64,000 bases of DNA from Mucilaginibacter sp. OK098 (GTDB lineage: Bacteria > Bacteroidota > Bacteroidia > Sphingobacteriales > Sphingobacteriaceae): assembly GCF_900142915.1 (NCBI RefSeq), contig NZ_FRCM01000007.1, positions 1 through 64,000 on the forward strand, in the 5' to 3' direction. The notes beneath the pieces were generated by a model that was not told the DNA's origin, did not search any database, and worked only from the letters and a program-made list of their open reading frames with translations. Made by a program: the position numbers and the translations under genes. The stretch's first letter is position 1. Every line of letters begins with the position of its first letter. Of this stretch, positions 8,498-17,944 are shown piece by piece.

Positions 8498-9295
8498 ATG
8501 AACTATTGTATCTACAAACCACCCCAAATTCTGTCGGATCTTGTTTGTCACTATTGGACCCTGGATGGAAATGTGCCAATTGATCAAACGTACATTCACA
8601 GAACATTGGCTAACTTTTGCCCAGAGTTAATTTTCCATTACGGAGGAGTATTTTCGGAATTGGTTGCTAACAACCACATTGAAAAGACCTTTACCACAGG
8701 CATCCATGGCCAAACCAACCAAATCAGGCGTTTTACTGCAAAGGAAAATTATGGGATCTTTGGCGTATTACTTCAACCTTATGCCATTCCGATCTTGTTT
8801 GGGATCCCGTCAACGGAGTTCAGAAATGAACTGGTTGATCTGACATTATTAGGGCAAGACGGGAAAGATCTAACCGATCAAATGATGTCGGCAAAAGACA
8901 ATACCCAACGATTGCAATTAATCAACCGCTTTTTAGCGCAACGCATAAAGGAATTTGACAGGCCTGAAATAGTATCTGCTACACAAAGAATTTATAATCG
9001 GAACGGGCTTGTAAACATTCAAAACCTAGCAGATCAATCTTCCCTCTCACAAAGACAATTTGAACGAAAATTCAAGGAACATATCGGATTTAGTCCGAAG
9101 TCGTTTGCAAGGCTAGTACGGTTCAAATCATTAATTAACACCTATAAAAAGAGGGATTCAACACTTACACAAGTTGCATATGACTTTGGTTATTATGACC
9201 AGGCCCATTTTATTCAAGACTTCAAACAGTTTTCGGGCTACAATCCTAACGCTTACTTCTCAGGGGAAGCAAAAGAGGTTTTTTATGCGCCTTGA
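8498..9295 (+). CDS. AraC family transcriptional regulator
   Basis: The 265-residue protein has an N-terminal ~150-residue domain of the DUF6597 type (begins with YKPPQILSDLVCHYW) and a C-terminal AraC double helix-turn-helix: first HTH around LADQSSLSQRQFERKFKEH, second in VAYDFGYYDQAHFIQDFKQ. It most likely controls the small GyrI-like gene 70 bp downstream, or responds through it. The ligand is unknown. Confidence 0.85.
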   Translation: MNYCIYKPPQILSDLVCHYWTLDGNVPIDQTYIHRTLANFCPELIFHYGGVFSELVANNHIEKTFTTGIHGQTNQIRRFTAKENYGIFGVLLQPYAIPILFGIPSTEFRNELVDLTLLGQDGKDLTDQMMSAKDNTQRLQLINRFLAQRIKEFDRPEIVSATQRIYNRNGLVNIQNLADQSSLSQRQFERKFKEHIGFSPKSFARLVRFKSLINTYKKRDSTLTQVAYDFGYYDQAHFIQDFKQFSGYNPNAYFSGEAKEVFYAP

Positions 9296-9315
9296 AAGTG
9301 TCGTTTTTTTCCAAT

Positions 9316-9344
9316 TTTGGAGCGTAGGCCCCCTTTTATATTTG
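9316..9344 (+). promoter_or_regulatory. Bacteroidota-type promoter (TTTG-N17-TATATTTG)
   Basis: TTTG at 9316-9319 and TATATTTG at 9337-9344 with 17 bp between them match the housekeeping -33/-7 consensus of this phylum exactly. It lies 21 bp upstream of the GyrI-like gene. Confidence 0.75.
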
Positions 9345-9365
9345 TAGAAATAAAAACATACAAAT

Positions 9366-9779
9366 ATGGAAACAATAAAATTTGACAACGACATCAAGGT
9401 GTTCTATGTAACTGCAAAAACATTTCCAGAGGGCATTCCAGATGCTACCAACAAACTCCATAAATTATTCCCTTTTTCGAAAGAAAGAAAAATCTTCGGC
9501 CTGTCCCGTCCGGAAAATAATGATAAGATAGTTTATAGAGCCGCCGCAGAGGAATTAGAACCTGGCGAAGCCGAAAAGTTCAATTGCGAAACACTTATAA
9601 TAAAAAAAGGAAAATATGTTTGCTTGCCTGTTAATGACTTTAGAAAAGACATTATGAGCATTGACAGGGCATTTAAACAATTACTTAGAGAACCTAATTT
9701 AGACCCGGAGGGATATTGTGTTGAATGGTACGCTACAGACAAAGAAGCTGTAAAATGCATGATAAGGCTGAACGAATAA
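9366..9779 (+). CDS. GyrI-like small-molecule-binding domain protein
   Basis: The 137-residue soluble protein has the alternating strand/helix layout and length of stand-alone GyrI-like (bacterial effector-binding, SHS2) domains, with KVFYVTAKTFPEGI at the N-terminus and a conserved Glu-rich turn (EELEPGEAEKF) in the middle. Such proteins bind hydrophobic cations or act as co-sensors for neighbouring AraC/MerR regulators. It has its own promoter and a strong terminator. Assignment is by pattern only. Confidence 0.6.
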   Translation: METIKFDNDIKVFYVTAKTFPEGIPDATNKLHKLFPFSKERKIFGLSRPENNDKIVYRAAAEELEPGEAEKFNCETLIIKKGKYVCLPVNDFRKDIMSIDRAFKQLLREPNLDPEGYCVEWYATDKEAVKCMIRLNE

Positions 9780-9803
9780 ACAACTGTCCGTTCTCTCTGA
9801 ACT

Positions 9804-9848
9804 AAAAACAAACCTGCCTTTCTTCATCAGAAAGGCAGGTTTGTTTTT
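9804..9848 (+). terminator. Strong terminator with 20-bp perfect stem
   Basis: Arms 9804-9823 and 9829-9848 are fully complementary around a 5-base loop, with A-tract/T-tract ends, so it can work in both directions. It ends the GyrI-like gene. Confidence 0.9.
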
Positions 9849-9985
9849 AGATAAAATTTATCGGTAATATCATCCCTTCCGCAATACTTCCCTGCCCTCC
9901 TCCTTTTTTGACTACAACAAAAGTAGATTCGGCTACATCGCCCGCTTTGCCGCTCTGCAACTTTGTATCATCAAAAAAATAGAAA

Positions 9986-10885
9986 ATGAAAATTACAATA
10001 ACAGGTTCGTTAGGACATATCAGTAAGCCACTAACAATGGAGTTGGTGCAAAAAGGACATGCGGTTACCGTTATCAGCCGCAAGCCCGAAAAACAAAAAG
10101 ACATTGAAGCACTCGGCGCAAAAGCAGCCATTGGCACAATGGAAGACCCGGATTTCCTGGCAGCCACTTTCAGAGGTGCGGATGTGGTTTATTTGATGGA
10201 AGCGATGGGCGCAGGTAGTTTCTTCGATCAAAATTTTGACATTATGGCTGCACATACCAAAATAGCCAGCAATTATGCCCAGGCTATCCGGCAGTCGGGG
10301 GTAAAGCGCGTGGTGCATCTAAGCAGCATTGGCGCCCACACGGACAAAGGCAATGGCATTCTTGCTTTTCATTACAACGTAGAAAATATTTTGAAACAGT
10401 TACCAAACGATGTTGCCATTAAATTTATGCGTCCGGTTGGTTTTTACTACAATATGCTTGCGTTTATACAAACCATAAAAGCACAAGGCGCAATTGTGCA
10501 AAACTATGGTGGAGATGAAAAAGAACCCTGGGTTTCTCCTTTGGATATTGCAGCGGCTATTGCCGGAGAAATTGAAAAACCTTTTAACGGCAGAGAAGTT
10601 CATTACATAGCAAGCGACGAAGCTTCACCCAATGAAGTGGCAAAAATTTTAGGTGAGGCAATCGGAAAACCTGACCTGAAATGGTCGGTAATTCCTGATG
10701 GACAATCATTGAATGGAATGATAGCCGCGGGGTTCAACCCGCAGGTTGCCGAAGGCCTGGTGGAAATGAATGCAAGCAGGCGCGGCGGTGTGTTGTACGA
10801 AGATTATTACCATAACAAACCAGTGTTGGGAAAGATAAAATTGAAAGACTTCGCAAAAGAATTTGCGGCTGCCTTTAACCAATAA
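9986..10885 (+). CDS. NAD(P)H-binding NmrA/SDR-like oxidoreductase
   Basis: The 299-residue protein starts with a Rossmann fold (ITITGSLGHISKPL), in which the usual GxxGxxG is relaxed to GSLGHIS, and belongs to the NAD(P)-binding NmrA/azoreductase-like group. The HLSSIGAHTDKGNG stretch (about residues 110-123) matches the fifth strand of atypical SDRs. An AraC regulator starts 15 bp after its stop codon, so the two are probably co-transcribed and functionally linked, perhaps in quinone or electrophile detoxification. Confidence 0.78.
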   Translation: MKITITGSLGHISKPLTMELVQKGHAVTVISRKPEKQKDIEALGAKAAIGTMEDPDFLAATFRGADVVYLMEAMGAGSFFDQNFDIMAAHTKIASNYAQAIRQSGVKRVVHLSSIGAHTDKGNGILAFHYNVENILKQLPNDVAIKFMRPVGFYYNMLAFIQTIKAQGAIVQNYGGDEKEPWVSPLDIAAAIAGEIEKPFNGREVHYIASDEASPNEVAKILGEAIGKPDLKWSVIPDGQSLNGMIAAGFNPQVAEGLVEMNASRRGGVLYEDYYHNKPVLGKIKLKDFAKEFAAAFNQ

Positions 10886-10900
10886 TTAGTACATTGTGAC

Positions 10901-11821
10901 ATGGCAAACATCCAGCCCTATCGGATTAAAACGATCAGCGAATATCACCGGATCATGGGGCTTCCCAAGCCGGAGCATCCGTTAATCAGTGTGATAAATT
11001 TCGACTCCATTAAACAGTTGCCCTACAATGAATCCATAAGTTTGGTATTTAATTTTTATTCCATTTCACTAAAAAGAGATTTCAATGCCAGGATGAAATA
11101 CGGGCAGCAGGAATATGATTTTGATGAAGGCATCATGTTTTTTATTTCACCCGGCCAGGTTTTTGGAATTGAGATTGGGAAAGATGAAGCATTAAGGCAT
11201 TCGGGATGGTTGTTACTCATCCATCCCGATTTTTTATGGAATACGCCCTTAGCCAAAACCATAAAACAATATGAATTTTTTGGTTATTCGGTACATGAAG
11301 CCCTCTATCTTTCCGAAAAGGAAGAAGCAACGACTATAGGCCTGATGCAAAACATAGAGCAGGAATATCATGCAAACATTGATAAATTTAGCCAGGACAT
11401 CATTATTGCTCAACTGGAGCTGTTGTTCAATTATGCCGACCGGTTTTATCACCGGCAATTCATAACCCGGAAAATAACCAACCATCATATCCTGAATCGC
11501 CTGGAAGACATCCTTACGGAATATTTTAGCAATGATACCCTGGCAAAAAAAGGATTGCCTACCGTTCAATATATTGCCGAAGCACTGAACATGTCGCCCA
11601 ATTATTTAAGCGGCTTGCTAAAAGTATTGACAGGCCAAAGCACCCAACAGCATATCCATGATAAACTGATGGAAAAAGCAAAGGAAAAATTGTCCACCAC
11701 CGGTTTATCAGTAAGTGAAATTGCATACGAATTAGGTTTTGAACATCCACAGTCGTTCAGTAAGCTATTCAAAACAAAAACCAACCTTTCGCCTTTGGAA
11801 TTCAGGCAGTCGTTCAACTGA
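10901..11821 (+). CDS. AraC family transcriptional regulator
   Basis: In this 306-residue protein the N-terminal half is a cupin-like sensory domain (about residues 25-150), and the last 100 residues hold the two AraC helix-turn-helix motifs (IAEALNMSPNYLSGLLK and IAYELGFEHPQSFSKLFK). It sits 15 bp downstream of the NAD(P)H-binding oxidoreductase gene and is probably its regulator. Confidence 0.86.
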   Translation: MANIQPYRIKTISEYHRIMGLPKPEHPLISVINFDSIKQLPYNESISLVFNFYSISLKRDFNARMKYGQQEYDFDEGIMFFISPGQVFGIEIGKDEALRHSGWLLLIHPDFLWNTPLAKTIKQYEFFGYSVHEALYLSEKEEATTIGLMQNIEQEYHANIDKFSQDIIIAQLELLFNYADRFYHRQFITRKITNHHILNRLEDILTEYFSNDTLAKKGLPTVQYIAEALNMSPNYLSGLLKVLTGQSTQQHIHDKLMEKAKEKLSTTGLSVSEIAYELGFEHPQSFSKLFKTKTNLSPLEFRQSFN

Positions 11822-11889
11822 CAAAATTAACTTCAGTAACATCGCTCCCTCTGCTTCACGGGAAAGCCTGCAACCCTAACTTAAAAATC

Positions 11890-12969
11890 TCATGGCCGCA
11901 CCGCCCATGCCAGGCCATCGGCTCCACGGATCTCAATGTGCCCGGTTACTGTGAGGGTTTTAAGGTCAACAACAGCTACATAGTTGTCGGCGGTGCAGCC
12001 TATGAACGCGCGGGATCCGTCATCGTCTACCAGGATGCCTGCCGCACCACGGCCAGTATTCAGGCGTTTCACTTCCTTGTGCGATACCGCGTCATAAACA
12101 AACAGGTCGCCGGTTCTCAGGCTTGTGATCAGCGCCAGCTTGCCATCAGGTGTAAACTTCAGGCGGTTTGCGCCAAAAACTTTTGCATCAAGTGTAGCAG
12201 TTACCTTTTTGGATGCAATATCAATGATAGTAATTGTTCCGTCGTCAGCGCCGGCTGTCCATAATTCCTTGCCATCGGGCGACACGTCAAAGCCTTCTGA
12301 ACCCTTTCCTACCGGGATAACAGTCTGTACCCAGTCCTGATGCGGTGGAGGCGTAAATCCTCCTCCCGGGTTTGGTGCGGGTTTAAGCAGGCTATCCACC
12401 AGGATACTCACCGTTCCCGACGAAACGTTTGTGGTATAGATCTTTTTGGCATCGTTGGTTACATAGATCATATGCGTACGGTCCTGTCCTGTTCCCATGC
12501 TCCAGTCGAGTTTATTTGTTGCAGGGTCATACCTGCCAACTGCTTTTGCCCCTTCGGCGCTAAACCACACCTTGCCAGCAGCAAACGTGAGGCCATGCGG
12601 ACCCATCAGCGGGCGGGTATCAATGTTAAATAGAGGTTTTTGAACCACCAGGTCAATTACATTTAATTCATGCAGACTGCCCCCGCCATAGATAGAAACA
12701 TAGGCCGTCTTTCCATCGGCTGACGCGATGACCTCATGAGGATCAGACCCTACCGGAACACGTGCAATAACCTTCAGCGAAACCGGATCAATGATTGCCA
12801 GGATATGATCGCCTTTTGAAAGTGCAAGCAGCGCACGCGGTGGTGTAGCCTGGCCCGCACATTGAGTTACAGCGCCAATTAAGGCTATCCATAAAAAACC
12901 AGCCGCAAACAAGCTGCCCAGGCTGGATCTTATAGCTTTAAAAATCGGGGTATAAATGGCTTTTTTCAT
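11890..12969 (-). CDS. YVTN/YncE-type beta-propeller protein (probable lipoprotein)
   Basis: The product (359 residues from the preferred start at 12969) consists of repeated ~40-residue beta-propeller blades with patterns such as DPHEVIASADGKTAYVS and GFDVSPDGKELWTAG. I chose the internal ATG because it gives a clean signal peptide (basic MKKAIYT..., hydrophobic core, Cys after VTQ). A start at 13035 would add 22 residues and overlap the upstream gene by 11 bp. It lies downstream of another YncE-like gene, 55 bp away. Such proteins are periplasmic or surface proteins; what they bind is not evident. Confidence 0.8.
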   Translation of the reverse strand: MKKAIYTPIFKAIRSSLGSLFAAGFLWIALIGAVTQCAGQATPPRALLALSKGDHILAIIDPVSLKVIARVPVGSDPHEVIASADGKTAYVSIYGGGSLHELNVIDLVVQKPLFNIDTRPLMGPHGLTFAAGKVWFSAEGAKAVGRYDPATNKLDWSMGTGQDRTHMIYVTNDAKKIYTTNVSSGTVSILVDSLLKPAPNPGGGFTPPPHQDWVQTVIPVGKGSEGFDVSPDGKELWTAGADDGTITIIDIASKKVTATLDAKVFGANRLKFTPDGKLALITSLRTGDLFVYDAVSHKEVKRLNTGRGAAGILVDDDGSRAFIGCTADNYVAVVDLKTLTVTGHIEIRGADGLAWAVRP

Positions 12970-13024
12970 ATCATTCACCTTATTAAGACCGGTAATATTT
13001 GTTTGAAAGTATAAGTATCCCTTG

Positions 13025-14035
13025 TTATTTATCAATCACCAACACCTTGAAAGTGCCGGGGATCAAAGAAGGCCTGAATTCACCCTGCTTTTTGGGGGCA
13101 AAATCGCCGGTTGTTGAATAGATCTTATGGGTTAGCTGGTCAACAGCCATCGTCCTGGCTCCCTTTTTTGTCTTCAATGTTTGAATAACCGCGAACTTTT
13201 TTGATGACATTTCTTTAATAACCGTCAACGTTCCTTCGCCATTTGAAGAATAAACCAATTTTAAGGTCTTATCAAATCCCACAGCATCAGATTCATCCCC
13301 GATGGGCAGGCTTGCCACTATCTTTCCTGTTAGCGCACTCATTACAATCAGGGTTTTATTATCACAGCCAGCAAAAAGAAGCATGTTTTTCCTATCAATA
13401 GCTAAGCCGGAAGCCCCTTTTGCCGGGGCATTTGGCCAGGTATGGATCACCTTGTACGTTACGGCATCAACAACATCAACTTCAGCCTTTTCCGCATTGT
13501 TAACGTAGATCTTTCCGGCGCCGTCACTTACAGCGGTTTCGGGCCAGCCGGAGAGTTGGATTGTGGCCACAGGCTGATCAGTTACCGGATCAATCACCGT
13601 CATGTTTTTACTTTTGCCGTTACAGCTGATCACTTTTTTTGAAAAATCATCGTAAAAAATACCATCGGAAAACTCACCGGCAGGTACATGCGCCAATACC
13701 TTAAAAGTTTTCAGATCAAACACCAGCACGCTGTTTGAAGAGCCATTGGAAATATATCCTTTCCCTAATGCGTGCACCAGGGCAATGCCATGCACATCTT
13801 TATCAGTAGAAATAACGGCAATAGAATCGCCGGTAATTTTATTAATTACGTTAACTTTTGTACCGTGCGAAACATATAACCTGTCGGAAGCGGTATCAAC
13901 GGTGAGGTAGTCATAGCCGCCGCCACTATTGATGTGAAAGATCTTCGAAATGTGAAACAGGGGTTTCTGCTGGGCATAGGCGCCGCAGGTTGAAACGATA
14001 AAAGACAAAAAAAGTATTGCTTTACTGATTTTCAT
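13025..14035 (-). CDS. YncE-type beta-propeller protein, secreted
   Basis: The 336-residue protein has a clear signal peptide (MKISKAILFLSFIVSTCGAYA, cleavage before QQK) and about seven YVTN-like propeller blades (for example KVNVINKITGDSIAVISTD, LVYSSNGEGTLTVIKEM). It is the first gene of a two-gene minus-strand unit with the lipoprotein-type propeller downstream. Likely periplasmic; partner unknown. Confidence 0.8.
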   Translation of the reverse strand: MKISKAILFLSFIVSTCGAYAQQKPLFHISKIFHINSGGGYDYLTVDTASDRLYVSHGTKVNVINKITGDSIAVISTDKDVHGIALVHALGKGYISNGSSNSVLVFDLKTFKVLAHVPAGEFSDGIFYDDFSKKVISCNGKSKNMTVIDPVTDQPVATIQLSGWPETAVSDGAGKIYVNNAEKAEVDVVDAVTYKVIHTWPNAPAKGASGLAIDRKNMLLFAGCDNKTLIVMSALTGKIVASLPIGDESDAVGFDKTLKLVYSSNGEGTLTVIKEMSSKKFAVIQTLKTKKGARTMAVDQLTHKIYSTTGDFAPKKQGEFRPSLIPGTFKVLVIDK

Positions 14036-14280
14036 GATTATTAGGCTGGTTATAGTGAATGATTAACATATTGATTAATGCAATTACCGAAAGTACACAA
14101 ACAGATCCAAGGAGTTGTTTTGCTGAAACACATAAAATTTGTTTTTGATGTTCTAAGGTAACCACCAATAATGTCAATCTTTTTAAAAACCGACCAAAGA
14201 AGAAAACTAATAGACGTTAGGAAGGTTTTACCCGACCGGGGAAAGTGGAGAACGCCTGGCTAACCACGCGCATATTTACT

Positions 14281-14414
14281 ATTCCGTCCCCGCAGGGTCT
14301 CCTGAAAGGGACCCTGCGCCGCCTGCCAGGTATGCGATAGAAAATTTATCCCATGCCAAAATATTCTTCAAACCACAACGCAGGGTCCTCTTTGAGAGAC
14401 CCTGCTGAGACAGA
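14281..14414 (+). repeat. REP-like repeat R1, copy A
   Basis: The repeat is about 134 bp and contains two hairpins with the same stem: GCAGGGTC (14292-14299) with GACCCTGC (14310-14317), and again 14380-14387 with 14398-14405. A ~60-bp spacer lies between them. Related copies are at 14688-14812, 18105-18540 (interrupted) and 21971-22010. It lies in a 906-bp gene-free stretch (14036-14941) that is mostly repeat sequence. Confidence 0.8.
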
Positions 14415-14480
14415 AGCGTTCCATTTTTGCACCCGGAGCACCCGGAACACCGTGAAACACATTGATTATCAATCACTTTC
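14415..14480 (+). repeat. Repeat R2, first copy
   Basis: About 65 bp beginning GCGTTCCATTTTTGC and ending near TGATTATCAATCA, repeated at 14617-14681 with roughly 80% identity. Here it follows R1 directly; in the second location it precedes R1. Confidence 0.65.
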
Positions 14481-14616
14481 ATTTTTACCACCAATTAATG
14501 TATTGACTATCAAATAATTAAGTAGTTTTCAGGGAATTCCTTCCACACATTTAGCAGCCAGATAGTGATGCAAGCCCTTAAAGGGAATACCTCCCGGCAG
14601 GCTACACGCCGGCAAC

Positions 14617-14681
14617 GCGTCCTATTTTTGCATGCGCGGAACACCCGGAACACTATGAAACATGCTTATTATCAATCATTT
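14617..14681 (+). repeat. Repeat R2, second copy
   Basis: Starts GCGTCCTATTTTTGC and shares CACCCGGAACAC and TTATCAATCA with the copy at 14415-14480. The order R1-R2 ... R2-R1 suggests a rearranged tandem array. Confidence 0.65.
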
Positions 14682-14687
14682 ATGTCC

Positions 14688-14812
14688 ATGCAGGGTTTCT
14701 TGAAAGGCCCCCGCGTCGCCTGCCAGGTATGTGATAGAAAATTTATCCCACACCAAAAATTCTTCAAACCACAACGCAAGGTCCTCTTTGAAAGACCTGC
14801 TGAGACAGAAGT
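14688..14812 (+). repeat. REP-like repeat R1, copy B
   Basis: Same layout as copy A and same orientation, but more diverged; the two GCAGGGTC-type hairpins are partly decayed. It lies 130 bp upstream of the SDR gene that begins the ECF42 module. Confidence 0.7.
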
Positions 14813-14941
14813 CGGCAAATGCAATGACTAAACCACCAAATAAAATAATCCAAATAAAATGTCCGGAAACGTTAGCCCCAAACGTCTTAGTTATGCCGCG
14901 TGAAGGATTCACGTGTAATTTCTCAACATAAAAAAAAAATT

Positions 14942-15733
14942 ATGAATGAATTGAAAAACAAAGTGGCAGTGATCTATGGGGCAGGCGGCGAAATCGGCGG
15001 CGCTGTCGCAGGTGCTTTCGCATGCGAAGGAGCCAGGCTTTTTCTTACCGGGCACCGCCTGGCGCCTGTGGAAGCAGTTGCCAGGGATATCGTGTCTGCA
15101 GGCGGCGTTGCCGAGGCAGCGGAGGTTGATGCCCTTGATGAGCAGGCTATAGATAAGCATCTGCAGTCTGTAGTGGCTAAGGCAGGCCGTATCGATATTT
15201 CGTTCAATGCGGTGGGGAACTCGCCAGCTAAGTACCTGGGGGGATCGCTAGTCGATATGGAGCTTAAACAATTCTCAATGCCGATCACGAGCTATACTAC
15301 ATCATACTTTCTGACTGCGCGTTTAGCGGCAAGACACATGCTCCCGAATAAATCCGGGGTGATCATGACCGTTACTGCGCCTCCCGCTAGAATAGGCACG
15401 CCAAACGGAGGTTATGGTCCGTCACAGGCTGCCAAGGAGGCGCTTACCCGATACCTGTCGCTTGAACTCGCGCCTCAGGGCATCCGAGTGGTCGGTCTGC
15501 AGCCGCACGGCATGCCGGAGACAGGGACAATAAGGGAAATATTTGAATGGAGGGCAAAAACCGCTGGCTTAACCTGGGAACAGTTCGGAGGTTATCTTGC
15601 AGGCATGAACCATCCTAAGCGCTTCCTCACACTCGCAGAGATGGCTAATGTAGCGGCTTTTGTAGCTTCCGATAAGGCAAGCGGGATGATGGGAACCACC
15701 GTCAATCTGACCATGGGCGCCCTGGACGACTAG
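14942..15733 (+). CDS. Divergent SDR family oxidoreductase
   Basis: The 263-residue protein starts at 14942, where the Rossmann motif VIYGAGGEIGG is at the normal distance from Met; an upstream in-frame ATG at 14900 would only add a Lys-rich tail. The catalytic region is unusual. The Ser strand reads VIMTVTAPPAR without the usual SS pair, and the tyrosine motif is YGPSQAAK, with Gln in the classical YxxxK Lys position and a Lys three residues later (Y-x6-K, as in enoyl reductases). It may therefore reduce an enoyl-type substrate or be non-classical. It is followed at 53 bp by the YCII/ECF pair. Confidence 0.78.
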   Translation: MNELKNKVAVIYGAGGEIGGAVAGAFACEGARLFLTGHRLAPVEAVARDIVSAGGVAEAAEVDALDEQAIDKHLQSVVAKAGRIDISFNAVGNSPAKYLGGSLVDMELKQFSMPITSYTTSYFLTARLAARHMLPNKSGVIMTVTAPPARIGTPNGGYGPSQAAKEALTRYLSLELAPQGIRVVGLQPHGMPETGTIREIFEWRAKTAGLTWEQFGGYLAGMNHPKRFLTLAEMANVAAFVASDKASGMMGTTVNLTMGALDD

Positions 15734-15786
15734 TATCTGCTGACAAAAACTTATATAATATAAACATCAACATAAAGAAAACTATT

Positions 15787-16140
15787 ATGACTGAATTTGT
15801 ATATCTGTATCGGGGTTATGAACTACCTGCATCTCCTGGGGAAATGCAGAAGAAAACTGCCAAATGGATGGCCTGGCTTAAGGATCTCAGTGACAAAGGC
15901 CATTTGAAATCACTCGGAGAGCCTTTGCAACCTGGTGGTAAGGTAGTCAAAGGCACAAAAAAGCAGGTTATTGACGGCCCTTATGCCGAAGCTAAAGACG
16001 TGGTCGGAGGTTATAGTATCATTGTTGCCAGGGATATCGAACAGGCTGTGGAGTTTTCCCTGGAATGCCCTATTTTCGAGGATGGTGGTTCTGTAGAGAT
16101 ACGACCAATCGGACAGATAGAATTAGGCGATGGATATTGA
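15787..16140 (+). CDS. YCII/DGPF-domain protein
   Basis: The 117-residue YCII-related (DGPF) protein has the conserved DGPYAEAKDVVGGYSII core (residues about 59-75). Its stop codon overlaps the start of the sigma factor gene by 11 bp, the hallmark of ECF42 sigma/DGPF pairs. DGPF proteins are small ferredoxin-like-fold proteins; in the ECF42 systems studied their genes are the sigma factor's targets, and they may be enzymes or sensors of a small molecule. Confidence 0.88.
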   Translation: MTEFVYLYRGYELPASPGEMQKKTAKWMAWLKDLSDKGHLKSLGEPLQPGGKVVKGTKKQVIDGPYAEAKDVVGGYSIIVARDIEQAVEFSLECPIFEDGGSVEIRPIGQIELGDGY

Positions 16141-17410
16141 GGAACATTTTTTCCGGCATGAATTCGGAAGAATTGTTGCCACGCTTACCCAACTTTTCGG
16201 AGTCGGTAACTTCGCATTGGCAGAAGATGTCACTCAGGACGCCTTCTGCCGTGCGATGGAGACGTGGAAGTTACGCGGTCTGCCGAAAAATCCTTCCGCA
16301 TGGCTGATGGCCACTGCCAGGAACCGTGCCCTGGATATCTTGCGCCGGGAGCACACGGCTATAGTGTCCGAGCCAGAACTAACGCGGTTTCTTGAATCGG
16401 AATGGACGCTGGTTCCCACGGTAGAGGAGGCATTTAGTGCGCACGCTGTGAAAGATTCCCAGCTACGTATGATGTTTTCCTGCTGTCATCCCCGCCTCTC
16501 TGAAGATGCTCAAATTGCACTTATATTGCACATATTATGCGGATTCAATGTAAAGGAGATTGCACAGGCCTTCGTGAGCAGTCATGCCGCTATTGAAAAA
16601 CGCATCACCCGGGCAAAGAAAATATTGGCGGGATCCACGAAGCTTTTTAATCTCGCCGATGCGGATTTTCCCTCCAGGCTTTCCTCCGTTCTGCAAGCAT
16701 TATATTTACTTTTCAATGAAGGGTATCATGGATCTTCACCTGACGCAGTGCGCATAGACCTTTGTCAGGAGGCCATGCTGCTAATGAATTTACTCATCGG
16801 GCAACCTGCTTTAGTAACCCCCAAATCATATGCGCTTGCTGCGTTGATGTATCTCAACGCGGCCCGTCTGCCAACTCGTTTAGATGGTTCAGATAATCTT
16901 GTTTCACTCTTTGAGCAGGATCGGTCTTTATGGGATCATAACCTCATAGCGGAAGGACAAGCGCTGCTTAACCTTTCTGCCTCTGGAACAGAGCTGACAA
17001 AATATCATATTGAAGCGGCTATTGCTTCAATGCATACTGATGCCACTAGTAATGAAGATACCGATTGGAAACAGATAGTATCGCTTTATGATATGCTTAT
17101 GGCTATCCACCCTTCCCCGGTCATTGCACTTAACCGGGCGATTGCCATCGCACAACTGGATGGCCCGGAACGGGGATTGCAGGAGATCCGCGTCATCCAT
17201 GACCTTTATCGCCTTTCTTCCTACCCGTTTTATCCGGCTACGCTTGGTGAACTTGAACTCCGTCGGGGAAATTACCCGGTTGCGAAAGCGAACTTCTCCA
17301 CAGCGCTTTCGTTGGCACGCAATCCTATGGAACGTAATTTCTTGCAACGGCGTATAGATACATGCAAAAAAGCAAACGTTCTTAATGTGATAAACAATTA
17401 TTCAGAGTAA
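16130..17410 (+). CDS. ECF42-type RNA polymerase sigma factor with C-terminal TPR-like extension
   Basis: This 426-residue protein is about twice the size of an ordinary ECF factor. Sigma2 spans residues about 8-75 (EDVTQDAFCRAMETW, then SAWLMATARNRALDILRR). Sigma4 covers about 105-165 (ILCGFNVKEIAQAF...AAIEKRITRAKKIL). The C-terminal 250 residues are helical repeats of TPR/DUF6596 type, as in ECF42 factors. No anti-sigma gene is adjacent; in this group the C-terminal domain is thought to control activity. It is translationally coupled to the DGPF gene upstream. Confidence 0.9.
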   Translation: MDIEEHFFRHEFGRIVATLTQLFGVGNFALAEDVTQDAFCRAMETWKLRGLPKNPSAWLMATARNRALDILRREHTAIVSEPELTRFLESEWTLVPTVEEAFSAHAVKDSQLRMMFSCCHPRLSEDAQIALILHILCGFNVKEIAQAFVSSHAAIEKRITRAKKILAGSTKLFNLADADFPSRLSSVLQALYLLFNEGYHGSSPDAVRIDLCQEAMLLMNLLIGQPALVTPKSYALAALMYLNAARLPTRLDGSDNLVSLFEQDRSLWDHNLIAEGQALLNLSASGTELTKYHIEAAIASMHTDATSNEDTDWKQIVSLYDMLMAIHPSPVIALNRAIAIAQLDGPERGLQEIRVIHDLYRLSSYPFYPATLGELELRRGNYPVAKANFSTALSLARNPMERNFLQRRIDTCKKANVLNVINNYSE

Positions 17411-17415
17411 AAATC

Positions 17416-17919
17416 ATGACTAAAATAATTTCCGATAACCCGTCTTCTTTGATATCCGAAAAGAGAACTAATAATAAACGACTGCTGGATTTTCTTCTTT
17501 CTCCAGTGGTATTGATCCGCCTCAGCTCGATTTTATTTTTTATTTTAACGATCGGACATACTTTGGCATACCCCTGGACCACGGACCAGGACCTCCGGGA
17601 AAAGCAGCTTGTTGCTTCGATGAAATCTGTTGACCTTGTATTTGTGGGAGAGCGCTCAAGCTATTGGAGCCTTTATTTTGGATGGGGACTCTACGTTGCT
17701 GTTCTTCTGCTCACATTGACAATTATCCTCTGGTTTTTGTCGAACGTTGCCAGTCTTGCCCCACGCCGTGTGGGCATCATGATTCGAATCATTTCGGCAA
17801 GCTGCCTGGCAGGGGCTTATCTCTCTTTTCGTTTTTTCTATATACCACCGTTTCTATTATTGTCGGTTATCTTCATAATTCTGCAGATGGCGGCAGTGCG
17901 GTTGATGAGACAGGCTTAA
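17416..17919 (+). CDS. Four-helix membrane protein, unknown function
   Basis: The 167-residue product has four hydrophobic segments (about residues 34-58, 80-108, 117-138 and 143-163) and a short cytoplasmic N-terminus. It starts 5 bp after the sigma factor stop codon, so it almost certainly belongs to the same transcript. No known motif is recognised; it might be a target or membrane partner of the ECF42 module. Confidence 0.65.
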   Translation: MTKIISDNPSSLISEKRTNNKRLLDFLLSPVVLIRLSSILFFILTIGHTLAYPWTTDQDLREKQLVASMKSVDLVFVGERSSYWSLYFGWGLYVAVLLLTLTIILWFLSNVASLAPRRVGIMIRIISASCLAGAYLSFRFFYIPPFLLLSVIFIILQMAAVRLMRQA

Positions 17920-17944
17920 TTCTTATCCCTGACCTGATAGAGAA

